From: Hyphomicrobiales bacterium
Lineage (GTDB): Bacteria > Pseudomonadota > Alphaproteobacteria > Rhizobiales > S144-23
Reading direction: 5' to 3'
Assembly: GCA_015494375.1 (NCBI GenBank)
Contig: WGBL01000441.1
Location: forward strand, 1-5,054
Length of the DNA: 5,054 bases
Positions 1 to 5,054 of the stretch are shown here, in pieces (within the stretch, counting starts at the first letter, position 1; every line of letters begins with the position of its first letter). Under the pieces are notes generated by a model. The model worked only from the letters and a program-made list of their open reading frames with translations, made no database searches and was not told the origin of the DNA. A program made the position numbers and the translations under genes.

Positions 1-40
1 GACGCACACCGGCGCGCCGTGATCTCCGCACTCGCTCCGC

Positions 41-72
41 TCCCCTGCCGCCAGCCTCCCCTGCCGCCAGCC
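41..72. repeat. Perfect 16-bp tandem duplication just past the prpE stop
   Basis: The 16-mer tcccctgccgccagcc occurs twice head to tail, at 41-56 and 57-72, with no mismatch. It begins four bases beyond the stop codon of the minus-strand acyl-CoA synthetase gene, in its 3' untranslated region. Read on the minus strand, each unit contains a ggcagggga run that resembles a ribosome binding site. It is most simply a recent replication-slippage duplication. No hairpin with a T-run, and hence no intrinsic terminator, is visible in the 76 bases available downstream of the gene. Confidence 0.85.
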
Positions 73-76
73 GACG

Positions 77-1987
77 TCAACTGCGCGCGGCAGGCAGCCC
101 GCGCGCCGCGAGTGCCTCGGCGATTTCCTCGAGAATCGCCGGATCGTCGATGGTGGCCGGCATCTTGTAGTCCTCGCCGTCGGCGATCTTGCGCATGGTG
201 CCGCGCAGGATCTTGCCCGAGCGCGTCTTGGGCAGGCGCTTGACGGTGATCGCCGTCTTGAAGGCGGCAACGGGCCCAATGCGCGCGCGCACCATGGCAA
301 CCACCTCGCTCTCGATCTCGCTTTCGGGCCGCGCGACACCGGCATTGAGCACCAGAAAGCCCGCAGGCACCTGGCCTTTCAGACTGTCGGCAATGCCGAT
401 GACAGCGCATTCGGCAACATCCTTGTGCTCGGCGATTACCTCCTCCATGGCGCCCGTCGAGAGCCTATGGCCGGCCACGTTGATGATGTCGTCGGTGCGC
501 GCCATGACATAGATATAACCGTCCTCGTCGATATAGCCGGCATCTGCAGTCTTGTAGTAGCCGGGAAACTCCGCGAGATAGCTTTCGCGAAAGCGGGCAT
601 CGTTCTGCCAGAGCGTGGGCAGGCAACCGGGCGGCAGCGGCAGCTTGACGACAATGGCGCCCGTCTCGCCGGCCGGCAGCTCCTTCTGCCCCTCATCGAG
701 AATGCGCACATCGTAGCCCGGCATGGGCACACTCGGCGAGCCGTACTTCACCGGCAATGCCCCGAGCCCCACCGGATTGGCCGCAATCGCCCAGCCGGTT
801 TCCGTCTGCCACCAGTGGTCGATCACCGGCACACCGAGATGGCGCTCGGCCCATTGGATGGTGTCGGGGTCGGCCCGCTCGCCTGCGAAGAAAAGCGTGC
901 GGAAATGAGAGAGATCGTAGTTCCCGATGAACTGGCCCTCGGGATCCTCTTTCTTGATGGCGCGAAAGGCGGTGGGCGCCGTGAAAAGCGCGGCCACCTT
1001 GTGCTCGGCGATGACCCGCCAGAAGACGCCGGCATCGGGCGTGCCAACGGGCTTGCCTTCAAAGAGGACGGTCGTTGCGCCATGAAGGAGGGGTGCATAG
1101 ACGATATAGGAATGGCCGACGACCCAACCGACGTCAGACGCCGCCCAATAGACCTCGCCGGGCTCGATGCCATAGATGTTCCGCATCGACCACTTGAGTG
1201 CCACCATGTGCCCGCCGTTGTCGCGGACGACACCTTTGGGCTGGCCGGTGGTGCCCGATGTGTAGAGGATATAGAGCGGATCCGTTGCGGCAAGCGGCAC
1301 GCACTCGGCAGCCCGGCCGGCCGCCTTGGCGGCGGCGAGGCGCTCACTCCAGTCGTGGTCGCGCCCGGGCACAAGCTGCGCCTCCTCAATCGGCCGCTGA
1401 TAGATGAGGCACTGCTGGGGTTTGTGTTGTGCTTGCGCAATCGCCTCGTCGAGCAAGGGCTTGTAGGCGACGATGCGGCCGGGCTCGATGCCGCACGAGG
1501 CGCTGAGCACGAGCTTGGGCTTGGCGTCGTCGATGCGCGTGGCGAGCTCTTTGGCGGCAAAGCCACCGAAGACGACCGAGTGGATGGCGCCGATGCGCGC
1601 GCACGCGAGCATGGCGATGACGGCCTCGGGGATCATCGGCATATAGATGATAACGCGATCACCCTTGCGGACCCCGAGGTCCTGGATAACGCCAGCGAGC
1701 ACCGCCACCTCATCGCGCAACTGGGCGTATGTGTATTTCTCTTTCGTCTCGGTGACGGGGCTGTCGTAGATGAGGGCCGGTTGATCGGCGCGCGCGGGCA
1801 GGTGGCGATCGAGGCAATTGTAGGCGGTGTTGCAGATGCCGCCTGCGAACCAGCGGCCATATTGACCGGCATAGGGGTCAAACACCTTTTGCCACGGCTC
1901 AAACCAATCGATCTCGCGCGCCGCCTCGGCCCAGAAGCCTTCGGGGTCGGTTTGCCAGGCGCGGTAAACCTCGTGATAACGGCTCAT
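77..1987 (-). CDS. prpE: Propionyl-CoA synthetase-type acyl-CoA ligase (AMP-forming)
   Basis: Cytoplasmic ligase of the ANL (AMP-binding) superfamily. It is expected to convert propionate or a similar short-chain acid, ATP and CoA into acyl-CoA, AMP and PPi through an acyl-adenylate. The product is 636 aa, close to known PrpE/ACSS3 proteins (about 630). Seen in order: the N-terminal ACAS region (FWAEAAREIDWFEPW, 18-32; RWFAGGICNTAYNCLDRH, 45-62); YMPMIPEAVIAMLACARIGAIHSVVFGGF (about 115-143); the ATP-binding loop YTSGTTGQPKG (242-252); WWQTETG (392-398); TADAGYIDEDG with RTDDIINVAGHR (480-507); and PKTRSGKILR with the adenylation lysine at Lys592. In Salmonella PrpE the equivalent lysine is known to be reversibly acylated. 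The start at 1987 is chosen because MSRYHEVYR matches the family N-terminus and a strong ribosome binding site precedes it. The reading frame continues open to 2218, but those extra 77 residues look like noise. Acetate or another short acid as main substrate cannot be excluded. No propionate-pathway neighbour is visible. Confidence 0.93.
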   Translation of the reverse strand: MSRYHEVYRAWQTDPEGFWAEAAREIDWFEPWQKVFDPYAGQYGRWFAGGICNTAYNCLDRHLPARADQPALIYDSPVTETKEKYTYAQLRDEVAVLAGVIQDLGVRKGDRVIIYMPMIPEAVIAMLACARIGAIHSVVFGGFAAKELATRIDDAKPKLVLSASCGIEPGRIVAYKPLLDEAIAQAQHKPQQCLIYQRPIEEAQLVPGRDHDWSERLAAAKAAGRAAECVPLAATDPLYILYTSGTTGQPKGVVRDNGGHMVALKWSMRNIYGIEPGEVYWAASDVGWVVGHSYIVYAPLLHGATTVLFEGKPVGTPDAGVFWRVIAEHKVAALFTAPTAFRAIKKEDPEGQFIGNYDLSHFRTLFFAGERADPDTIQWAERHLGVPVIDHWWQTETGWAIAANPVGLGALPVKYGSPSVPMPGYDVRILDEGQKELPAGETGAIVVKLPLPPGCLPTLWQNDARFRESYLAEFPGYYKTADAGYIDEDGYIYVMARTDDIINVAGHRLSTGAMEEVIAEHKDVAECAVIGIADSLKGQVPAGFLVLNAGVARPESEIESEVVAMVRARIGPVAAFKTAITVKRLPKTRSGKILRGTMRKIADGEDYKMPATIDDPAILEEIAEALAARGLPAARS

Positions 1988-1992
1988 GTGTT

Positions 1993-2000
1993 TCCTCCCT
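1993..2000 (-). promoter_or_regulatory. Ribosome binding site of the prpE-like gene
   Basis: On the minus strand the bases before the ATG at 1987 read AGGGAGGA, followed by a short aacac spacer. This is a strong Shine-Dalgarno match at normal distance. It fixes the start at 1987 rather than at in-frame ATGs further upstream (for example 2059 and 2218), which lack such a site. Confidence 0.8.
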
Positions 2001-2188
2001 GGCGTGGCATCTGCGTGCTGCGCACCGCTCTCTGTGCAAAGCCCATTTGGGCCGGCCATGCGCCTGATGAACCCGCGGATGGTCAGCCGAGCCGCGCGAC
2101 CGGCCCTCGCACGGGGGCAGCCATGCTCGGCGGGCTGTGCACCTCGGCAGAAGTGAAGCACTGTAGGGGGGCACGCGCAATTGGCAGA

Positions 2189-2200
2189 ACGCTTAAGCGT
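2189..2200. repeat. Perfect 12-bp palindrome, candidate operator
   Basis: acgcttaagcgt is identical to its own reverse complement. It overlaps the first of two gcgtca hexamers (2197-2202 and 2233-2238), which lie 36 bases apart in the same orientation. The site is upstream of prpE, between its start and the candidate promoters. A perfect dyad in an AT-richer intergenic segment is compatible with a dimeric regulator site, but I do not recognise it as the operator of a named regulator. It does not match the TTTGCAAA-type motif described for propionate-responsive PccR in Rhodobacter. Confidence 0.35.
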
Positions 2201-2226
2201 CACTGACACAAAACTCACAAACGCTA

Positions 2227-2255
2227 TTGCATGCGTCAGTTTGTCCGCTTATATT
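2227..2255 (+). promoter_or_regulatory. Candidate sigma-70-type promoter reading toward the 2283 hairpin
   Basis: TTGCAT at 2227-2232 and TATATT at 2250-2255 are separated by 17 bases, the preferred spacing. The -10 hexamer matches the consensus at five of six positions, the -35 only partly. Transcription would start near 2262, so the RNA would reach the terminator-like hairpin at 2283 within about 20 bases. A weaker promoter-like pair lies on the opposite strand over the same bases (TTGAGA, 2278-2273, and TATAAG, 2253-2248, with a long 19-base spacer) and could serve prpE. Both are calls by eye only. Confidence 0.3.
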
Positions 2256-2282
2256 GGCTTTGCTCATGATCATCTCAACTCC

Positions 2283-2317
2283 GAGAGTGGGCCCCCGGGG
2301 TCCGCTCTTTTTGTTTG
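2283..2317 (+). terminator. Intrinsic terminator-like hairpin with no gene upstream
   Basis: Bases 2283-2294 can pair with 2298-2309 around a three-base loop (ccg, 2295-2297), giving about 12 pairs including a few G-U wobbles. The stem is GC-rich at the loop end. It is followed at once by TTTTT (2308-2312) and then gtttg. This has the form of a rho-independent terminator on the plus strand. On the minus strand the hairpin is not followed by a T-run, so it is one-directional. No plus-strand gene precedes it in the window. It would therefore end a very short RNA or act as an attenuator for transcription toward rimP. Confidence 0.6.
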
Positions 2318-2554
2318 TTGCTTGGTTTGTTTGCCGATTGAGCGCCCGCATCACGCGCGCATTGCGGCTGGCGGAGCGGGGACCCTTGGGCCGTGTCAGC
2401 GGCCGTTGGAGGGGGCACCCGAGCCACGCATCTGGGATGCTCCTTGAACGGGCAATGGGCTGCCTACGCAACGGCCTATGAAACCACGAAAGGGGGCTTG
2501 CGAGGCGACAGTGCGGGAGCATTGGCGGCTCAATGATGAAAAAGAAGTTGGAAG

Positions 2555-2642
2555 ATGAAACGGTGCGCGAAGAGCGAGGGATGATCGAGGAGTGCGCGAA
2601 GAGCGAGCGATGAACGAAGAGCGCGCAAGGAGCAAAGGATGA
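2555..2642 (+). other. Chain of three overlapping mini-ORFs leading into rimP
   Basis: Three tiny reading frames follow one another: 2555-2584 (MKRCAKSEG), 2581-2613 (MIEECAKSER) and 2610-2642 (MNEERARSKG). Each TGA stop overlaps the next ATG in the four bases ATGA (2581-2584, 2610-2613, 2639-2642), and the last ATG is the start codon of rimP. The second frame is also open from an ATG at 2533, giving a 26-residue version (MMKKKLEDETVREERG before MIEECAKSER). The peptides are near copies because they come from the 29-bp repeat. ATGA overlaps are the classical arrangement for translational coupling. Whether any of the mini-ORFs is translated is unknown, and the arrangement follows automatically from the repeat length and its ATGA ends. 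Confidence 0.45.
2627..2632 (+). promoter_or_regulatory. Shine-Dalgarno site of rimP
   Basis: AAGGAG lies six bases before the ATG at 2639. It sits inside the third repeat unit. The corresponding positions in the other units read gaagag, a weaker match. The strongest ribosome binding site in the array therefore serves the rimP start, which supports 2639 as the main start codon. Confidence 0.75.
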
Positions 2643-3262
2643 TCGAAGAGCGCGCGAAGAGCGAAGAACGCTTTGTGCGCGAGAGCGGTCTTTCGGGAGA
2701 GCTGGCGGCCGTTGTCGAGCCGGTCATCGAGGCGCTCGGATTTCGGCTCGTACGCATCGTCGCTTCGGGGCGCGATGGCGGCACCTTGCAGATCATGGCC
2801 GAGCGCCCCGACGGTCATCTGAGCATCGACGATTGCGCCACCATCACCCGCGAGATCGTGCCGGTGCTCGATGTCTACAGCGGCGAGGTCCGCGAGCGCT
2901 ATGCCATCGAGGTCTCCTCGCCGGGGCTCGACCGGCCGCTCGTGAGGCCGGGCGACTTCATGCGTCATCTCGGCTGCGAGGCCAAGGTGGAGCTCAAGGA
3001 GATGCGCGGCGGCCGCAAGCGACTTCGCGGGCGCATCGCGGGCGCCGACGAGACCGCGGTTCGGCTGGCGATCGTTACAGGCGATGGCGGCAGTGGGGGG
3101 CAGAACCAGAATGGGAACGAAAATCAGACTGAGCGCGAGAGCGAGAAAGAATGGTCAATCGCCTTTTCCGACATCGCCTCGGCCAAGCTCATGATCAGCG
3201 ATGCGCTGCTCGATGCGGTGCCCCAGGAGCCGCACAAACGCAGCAGGCGGGGCGGCTCTTGA
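2639..3262 (+). CDS. rimP: Ribosome maturation factor RimP
   Basis: RimP binds the free 30S subunit in the cytoplasm and assists late maturation around the S12/central pseudoknot region. The N-terminal domain is clear: VIEALGFRLVRIVAS (29-43), TLQIMAERPDG (49-59), SIDDCATITREIVPVLDV (62-79) and the family signature EVSSPGLDRPLVRPGDF (91-107). The C-terminal SH3-like domain follows (AKVELKEMRGGRKRLRGRIAG, about 115-135, and FSDIASAKLMISDALL, 176-191). At 207 aa it is longer than E. coli RimP (about 150). The extra length comes from an N-terminal piece that coincides with the 29-bp repeat, a polar insertion of about 22 residues (148-170, rich in G, N, Q and E) in a loop of the C-terminal domain, and a basic tail (HKRSRRGGS). 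The start at 2639 is supported by AAGGAG and by the ATGA overlap with the preceding mini-ORF. It is followed by nusA, the usual order. Confidence 0.95.
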   Translation: MIEERAKSEERFVRESGLSGELAAVVEPVIEALGFRLVRIVASGRDGGTLQIMAERPDGHLSIDDCATITREIVPVLDVYSGEVRERYAIEVSSPGLDRPLVRPGDFMRHLGCEAKVELKEMRGGRKRLRGRIAGADETAVRLAIVTGDGGSGGQNQNGNENQTERESEKEWSIAFSDIASAKLMISDALLDAVPQEPHKRSRRGGS

Positions 3263-3379
3263 GGCCTTGGGCGCCCGCGAACAGCGCTTCTGTTGCCCTC
3301 GCATTGTTGAACTGAGATCATTGGGACTGAGAGCGACGACGGAGACGAAGGGATCAAGAAAAACGGAGAACAGGGCTAG
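3263..3379 (+). other. Spacer between rimP and nusA
   Basis: The 117 bases hold no gene. A small hairpin (aacag at 3280-3284 with ctgtt at 3290-3294, extendable by gggc 3269-3272 with gccc 3295-3298 across a bulge) has no T-run and is not a terminator, so rimP and nusA are probably cotranscribed. Possible ribosome binding elements for nusA are GGAG (3365-3368, eleven bases before the ATG) and AGGG (3372-3375, four bases before), both off the ideal spacing. Confidence 0.6.
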
Positions 3380-5054
3380 ATGGCACAGGCAGGCGTGAGC
3401 GCCAATCGGCTCGAGTTGTTGCAGATTGCCGACGCCGTGGCGCGGGAGAAATCCATCGAACGCGAGATCGTCATCTCGGCAATGGAGGATGCGATCCAGA
3501 AGGCGGCGAGGTCGCGCTATGGCGCGGAGAACGAGATCCGCGCCCGCATTGATCCCAAGACGGGCGAGATTCAGCTTGCGCGCCTGCTGGAGGTGGTCGA
3601 GGAGGTGGCCAACGAGGCCACCGAAATCAGCCTCGAGGAGGCCAAGGCGCGCAATCCCGAAGCCGCGATCGGCGACTATATCGCCGAGCCGCTGCCGCCC
3701 CTCGACTTCGGGCGTGTGGCGGCGCAGAACGCCAAGCAGGTGATTGTGCAAAAGGTGCGCGAGGCCGAGCGCGAGCGTCAGTACGAGGAGTTCAAGGATC
3801 GCGTGGGCGAGATCGTCAATGGCGTCGTCAAGCGCGAGGAGCATGGCCATGTGATCGTCGATCTCGGCCGCGGCGAGGGCATTGTCCGACGCGAGGAAAA
3901 GCTGCCGCACGAAAGCTACAACTACGGCGAGCGCATTCGCGCCCTCATTGCCGACGTGCGGCGCGAGCCGCGCGGGCCCCAGATCTTCCTCTCGCGCACT
4001 CGGCCCGAGTTCATGGCAAAGCTCTTTGCCCAGGAGGTTCCCGAGGTCTATGACGGGATCGTCGAGATCAAGTCGGTTGCGCGCGACCCGGGCAGCCGCG
4101 CCAAGATTGCCGTCATCTCGCATGATTCGTCGATTGATCCCGTGGGCGCCTGCGTCGGCATGCGCGGCCAGCGCGTGCAAGCGGTGGTGAGCGAGCTCCA
4201 TGGCGAGAAAATCGACATCATCCAGTGGTCGCCCGATGCTGCCACCTTCATCGTCAACGCCCTGGCGCCCGCCGAGGTCGTCAAGGTGGTGCTCGACGAG
4301 GATGCCCAGCGCATCGAGGTGGTGGTGCCCGACGATCAGCAGAGCCTCGCCATCGGCCGGCGCGGGCAGAATGTGCGCCTCGCCTCGCAACTCACCGGCT
4401 GGGACATCGACATCCTCACTGAGGCCGGCGAGGCCGAGCGCCGGCAAAAGGAGTTCGTCGAACGCACCGAGGCGTTCATGGAATCGCTCGATGTCGATGA
4501 GGTGATCGCCCAGCTCCTGGTCTCGGAAGGCTTCAGCACCGTCGAGGAGGTCGCCTATGTGGACGTGAGCGAGGTTGCGAGCATTGAGGGCTTTGACGAG
4601 GACACCGCCAACGAGATTCAGATTCGCGCCCGCGAGTTTCTTGAAAGGCGTGAGCAGGAACGCGACGCACGCCGGCGCGAGCTCGGCGTCCAGGACGAGC
4701 TCGCCGAGGTGCCGGGGGTCGACTCCGCCATGCTGATCAGGTTCGGCGAGCACGGCATCAAGACGATCGAGGACCTCGGCGACTGCGCCACCGACGATCT
4801 CATCGGCTGGTATGAGCGCAAGGACGGCGAGCGCATTCATCATCCGGGCATTCTCGACGGCTTCGACATTTCCCGCGAGGAGGCCGAGGAGATGATCATG
4901 GCGGCCCGTGTCGGCGCCGGCTGGATCTCGATCGAGGACCTGACCGGCGGTGGCGGGCAAGTAGAGGCGGGCGAGGCCGGGCCTGAGGGTGCGGCTGATC
5001 AAGAGGGGGCAGCCGATCAAGAGGGTGCTGCCGACCAAGAGGGCGCGGCCAGTC
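3380..5054 (+). CDS. nusA: Transcription termination/antitermination factor NusA (3' end beyond window)
   Basis: NusA binds RNA polymerase and nascent RNA, modulating pausing, intrinsic termination and antitermination. 558 codons are present without a stop. Seen in order: the N-terminal polymerase-binding domain (1 to about 130; LELLQIADAVAREKSIEREI, then MEDAIQKAARSRYG at 35-48); the S1 domain (about 140-205, GEIVNGVVKREEHGHVIVDL); KH1 with its GMRG loop (260-263); KH2 with its GRRG loop (326-329) in LAIGRRGQNVRLASQLTGW; acidic repeat 1 (about 375-422); acidic repeat 2 (about 444-512); and a low-complexity acidic tail from 523. The ATG at 3380 is directly preceded by an in-frame TAG, so it is the most upstream start, and the following residues match alphaproteobacterial NusA. 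E. coli NusA is 495 aa; the excess is in the C-terminal region and tail. It lies 117 bases after rimP, and infB is expected downstream. The coding frame is intact as far as seen. Confidence 0.97.
   Translation, partial: MAQAGVSANRLELLQIADAVAREKSIEREIVISAMEDAIQKAARSRYGAENEIRARIDPKTGEIQLARLLEVVEEVANEATEISLEEAKARNPEAAIGDYIAEPLPPLDFGRVAAQNAKQVIVQKVREAERERQYEEFKDRVGEIVNGVVKREEHGHVIVDLGRGEGIVRREEKLPHESYNYGERIRALIADVRREPRGPQIFLSRTRPEFMAKLFAQEVPEVYDGIVEIKSVARDPGSRAKIAVISHDSSIDPVGACVGMRGQRVQAVVSELHGEKIDIIQWSPDAATFIVNALAPAEVVKVVLDEDAQRIEVVVPDDQQSLAIGRRGQNVRLASQLTGWDIDILTEAGEAERRQKEFVERTEAFMESLDVDEVIAQLLVSEGFSTVEEVAYVDVSEVASIEGFDEDTANEIQIRAREFLERREQERDARRRELGVQDELAEVPGVDSAMLIRFGEHGIKTIEDLGDCATDDLIGWYERKDGERIHHPGILDGFDISREEAEEMIMAARVGAGWISIEDLTGGGGQVEAGEAGPEGAADQEGAADQEGAADQEGAAS
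4988..5053 (+). repeat. 18-bp tandem repeat encoding GAADQE in the NusA tail
   Basis: Three complete copies of an 18-base unit (4988-5005, 5006-5023, 5024-5041) and a partial fourth (from 5042) encode GAADQE repeatedly, residues 537-554, then GAAS. All differences between the copies (ggt/ggg/ggt/ggc, gcg/gca/gct/gcg, gct/gcc/gcc/gcc, gat/gat/gac) are at third codon positions and are silent. The repeat reaches the window edge, so its full copy number is unknown. Confidence 0.88.

Larger units (their letters stand above)
1988..2532. other. Divergent intergenic region between prpE and rimP, no convincing protein gene
   Basis: About 545 bases separate the prpE start from the first ATG ahead of rimP. 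Short open frames cross it on both strands, for example TTG 2227 to stop 2481 on plus (84 codons) and 2522 to 2193 on minus. None shows a recognisable domain or a good ribosome binding site, so none is called. The part next to prpE (1988-2185) is GC-rich and would be a long 5' leader of prpE if its promoter lies near 2250. From about 2189 to 2340 the composition becomes noticeably richer in A and T, as expected for a control region. This segment holds a palindrome, promoter-like hexamers on both strands and a terminator-like hairpin. From 2341 to 2532 I see no clear signal, and no clear promoter for rimP. Confidence 0.7.
2552..2667 (+). repeat. Four tandem copies of a 29-bp GA-rich unit overlapping the rimP start
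   Basis: Units lie at 2552-2580, 2581-2609, 2610-2638 and 2639-2667. The central core (gtgcgcgaagagcga in the first two copies, gcgcgcaaggagcaa in the third, gcgcgcgaagagcga in the fourth) recurs at 2563, 2592, 2621 and 2650, exactly 29 bases apart. Units 2-4 begin with ATG and continue atcga or aacga. Unit 1 is more diverged and has its ATG three bases later, at 2555. A degenerate fifth core (gtgcgcgagagcgg) follows at 2675 out of phase. Unit 4 is the first 29 bases of rimP itself, so the array looks like serial duplication of the rimP start region. Because 29 is not a multiple of three, each copy lies in a different reading frame. Confidence 0.9.

Noticed and set aside
1..31. Possible GTG start of another minus-strand gene at position 31 with a ggggag run upstream
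   Set aside because: Only ten codons are in the window (VRRSRRAGVR), too few to recognise or support.
425..2206. 593-codon open frame on the plus strand antisense to prpE
   Set aside because: It lies wholly over a well-supported gene, its translation shows no recognisable domain, and long antisense open frames are common in GC-rich codon-biased DNA.
1988..2218. 77-residue N-terminal extension of the prpE-like protein
   Set aside because: The frame is open but the added residues resemble no part of the family, while the start at 1987 has a strong ribosome binding site and a family-like N-terminus.
2389..2404. ggccg/cggcc hairpin in the intergenic region
   Set aside because: Five pairs with a six-base loop and no T-run is expected by chance in GC-rich DNA.
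2227..2481. 84-codon plus-strand frame (TTG start) in the intergenic region, possible small protein or leader peptide
   Set aside because: It has no good ribosome binding site, runs through a terminator hairpin and becomes Arg-rich noise after about 35 codons. It is kept only as a remark under the hairpin finding.
1988..2638. tRNA gene ahead of rimP, as metY precedes rimP in E. coli
   Set aside because: I looked for an initiator-tRNA-like sequence (CGCGGGGTGGAGCAG-type start, CAT anticodon arm, GGTTCAAATCC arm) and found none.
2396..2968. 190-codon minus-strand frame with SSLALRA/ARSS repeats
   Set aside because: The repetitive segment is the reverse translation of the 29-bp array and the rest is antisense to rimP, so it is a shadow.
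3269..3298. Hairpin between rimP and nusA as a terminator
   Set aside because: The stem is short and bulged and is not followed by a T-run. The genes are normally cotranscribed.
3155..5038. 627-codon open frame on the minus strand antisense to nusA and the rimP end
   Set aside because: It mirrors the highly conserved nusA frame. The translation is repetitive in Leu, Ala, Asp and His, as expected of a shadow frame, and has no family signature.

Overview
The window reads as chromosomal DNA from a GC-rich alphaproteobacterium, most likely of the order Hyphomicrobiales (Rhizobiales) or a near relative. This is inferred from the protein sequences: NusA starts with an alphaproteobacterial-type N-terminus (SANRLELLQIADAVAREKSI) and has two C-terminal acidic repeat domains with the usual alphaproteobacterial insertion (a YERKDGE segment followed by HPGILDGF). 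GC content looks clearly above 60% by eye but was not computed. No phage, transposon, CRISPR array, rRNA or tRNA gene is visible.

Layout. Positions 77-1987 (minus strand) hold a complete propionyl-CoA synthetase-type acyl-CoA ligase (prpE-like, 636 aa), with a 16-bp perfect tandem duplication just beyond its stop codon. Positions 1988-2532 are a divergent intergenic region with no convincing protein gene. It contains an AT-richer control segment (about 2189-2340), candidate promoter elements, a 12-bp palindrome and a strong plus-strand intrinsic-terminator-like hairpin at 2283-2317. Positions 2552-2667 hold four tandem copies of a 29-bp GA-rich unit that runs into the start of rimP. rimP (2639-3262, plus) encodes the 30S ribosome maturation factor. 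After a 117-bp spacer comes nusA (3380 to the window end, plus), the transcription termination/antitermination factor, cut off by the window edge inside a C-terminal GAADQE repeat tail.

How the genes relate. rimP-nusA is the conserved start of the bacterial rimP-nusA-infB transcription/translation cluster; infB and its neighbours should lie beyond the right edge. The acyl-CoA synthetase is divergently transcribed and metabolically unrelated (activation of propionate or another short-chain acid), so its adjacency is probably incidental.

The most unusual element is the rimP start. Because the 29-bp unit carries an ATG and is not a multiple of three, the copies create a chain of very short ORFs (MKRCAKSEG, MIEECAKSER, MNEERARSKG). 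Each ends in a TGA that overlaps the next ATG as ATGA, and the last overlap is with the rimP start codon. This is either a neutral slippage product of the rimP start region or a relay of termination-reinitiation events that sets RimP translation.
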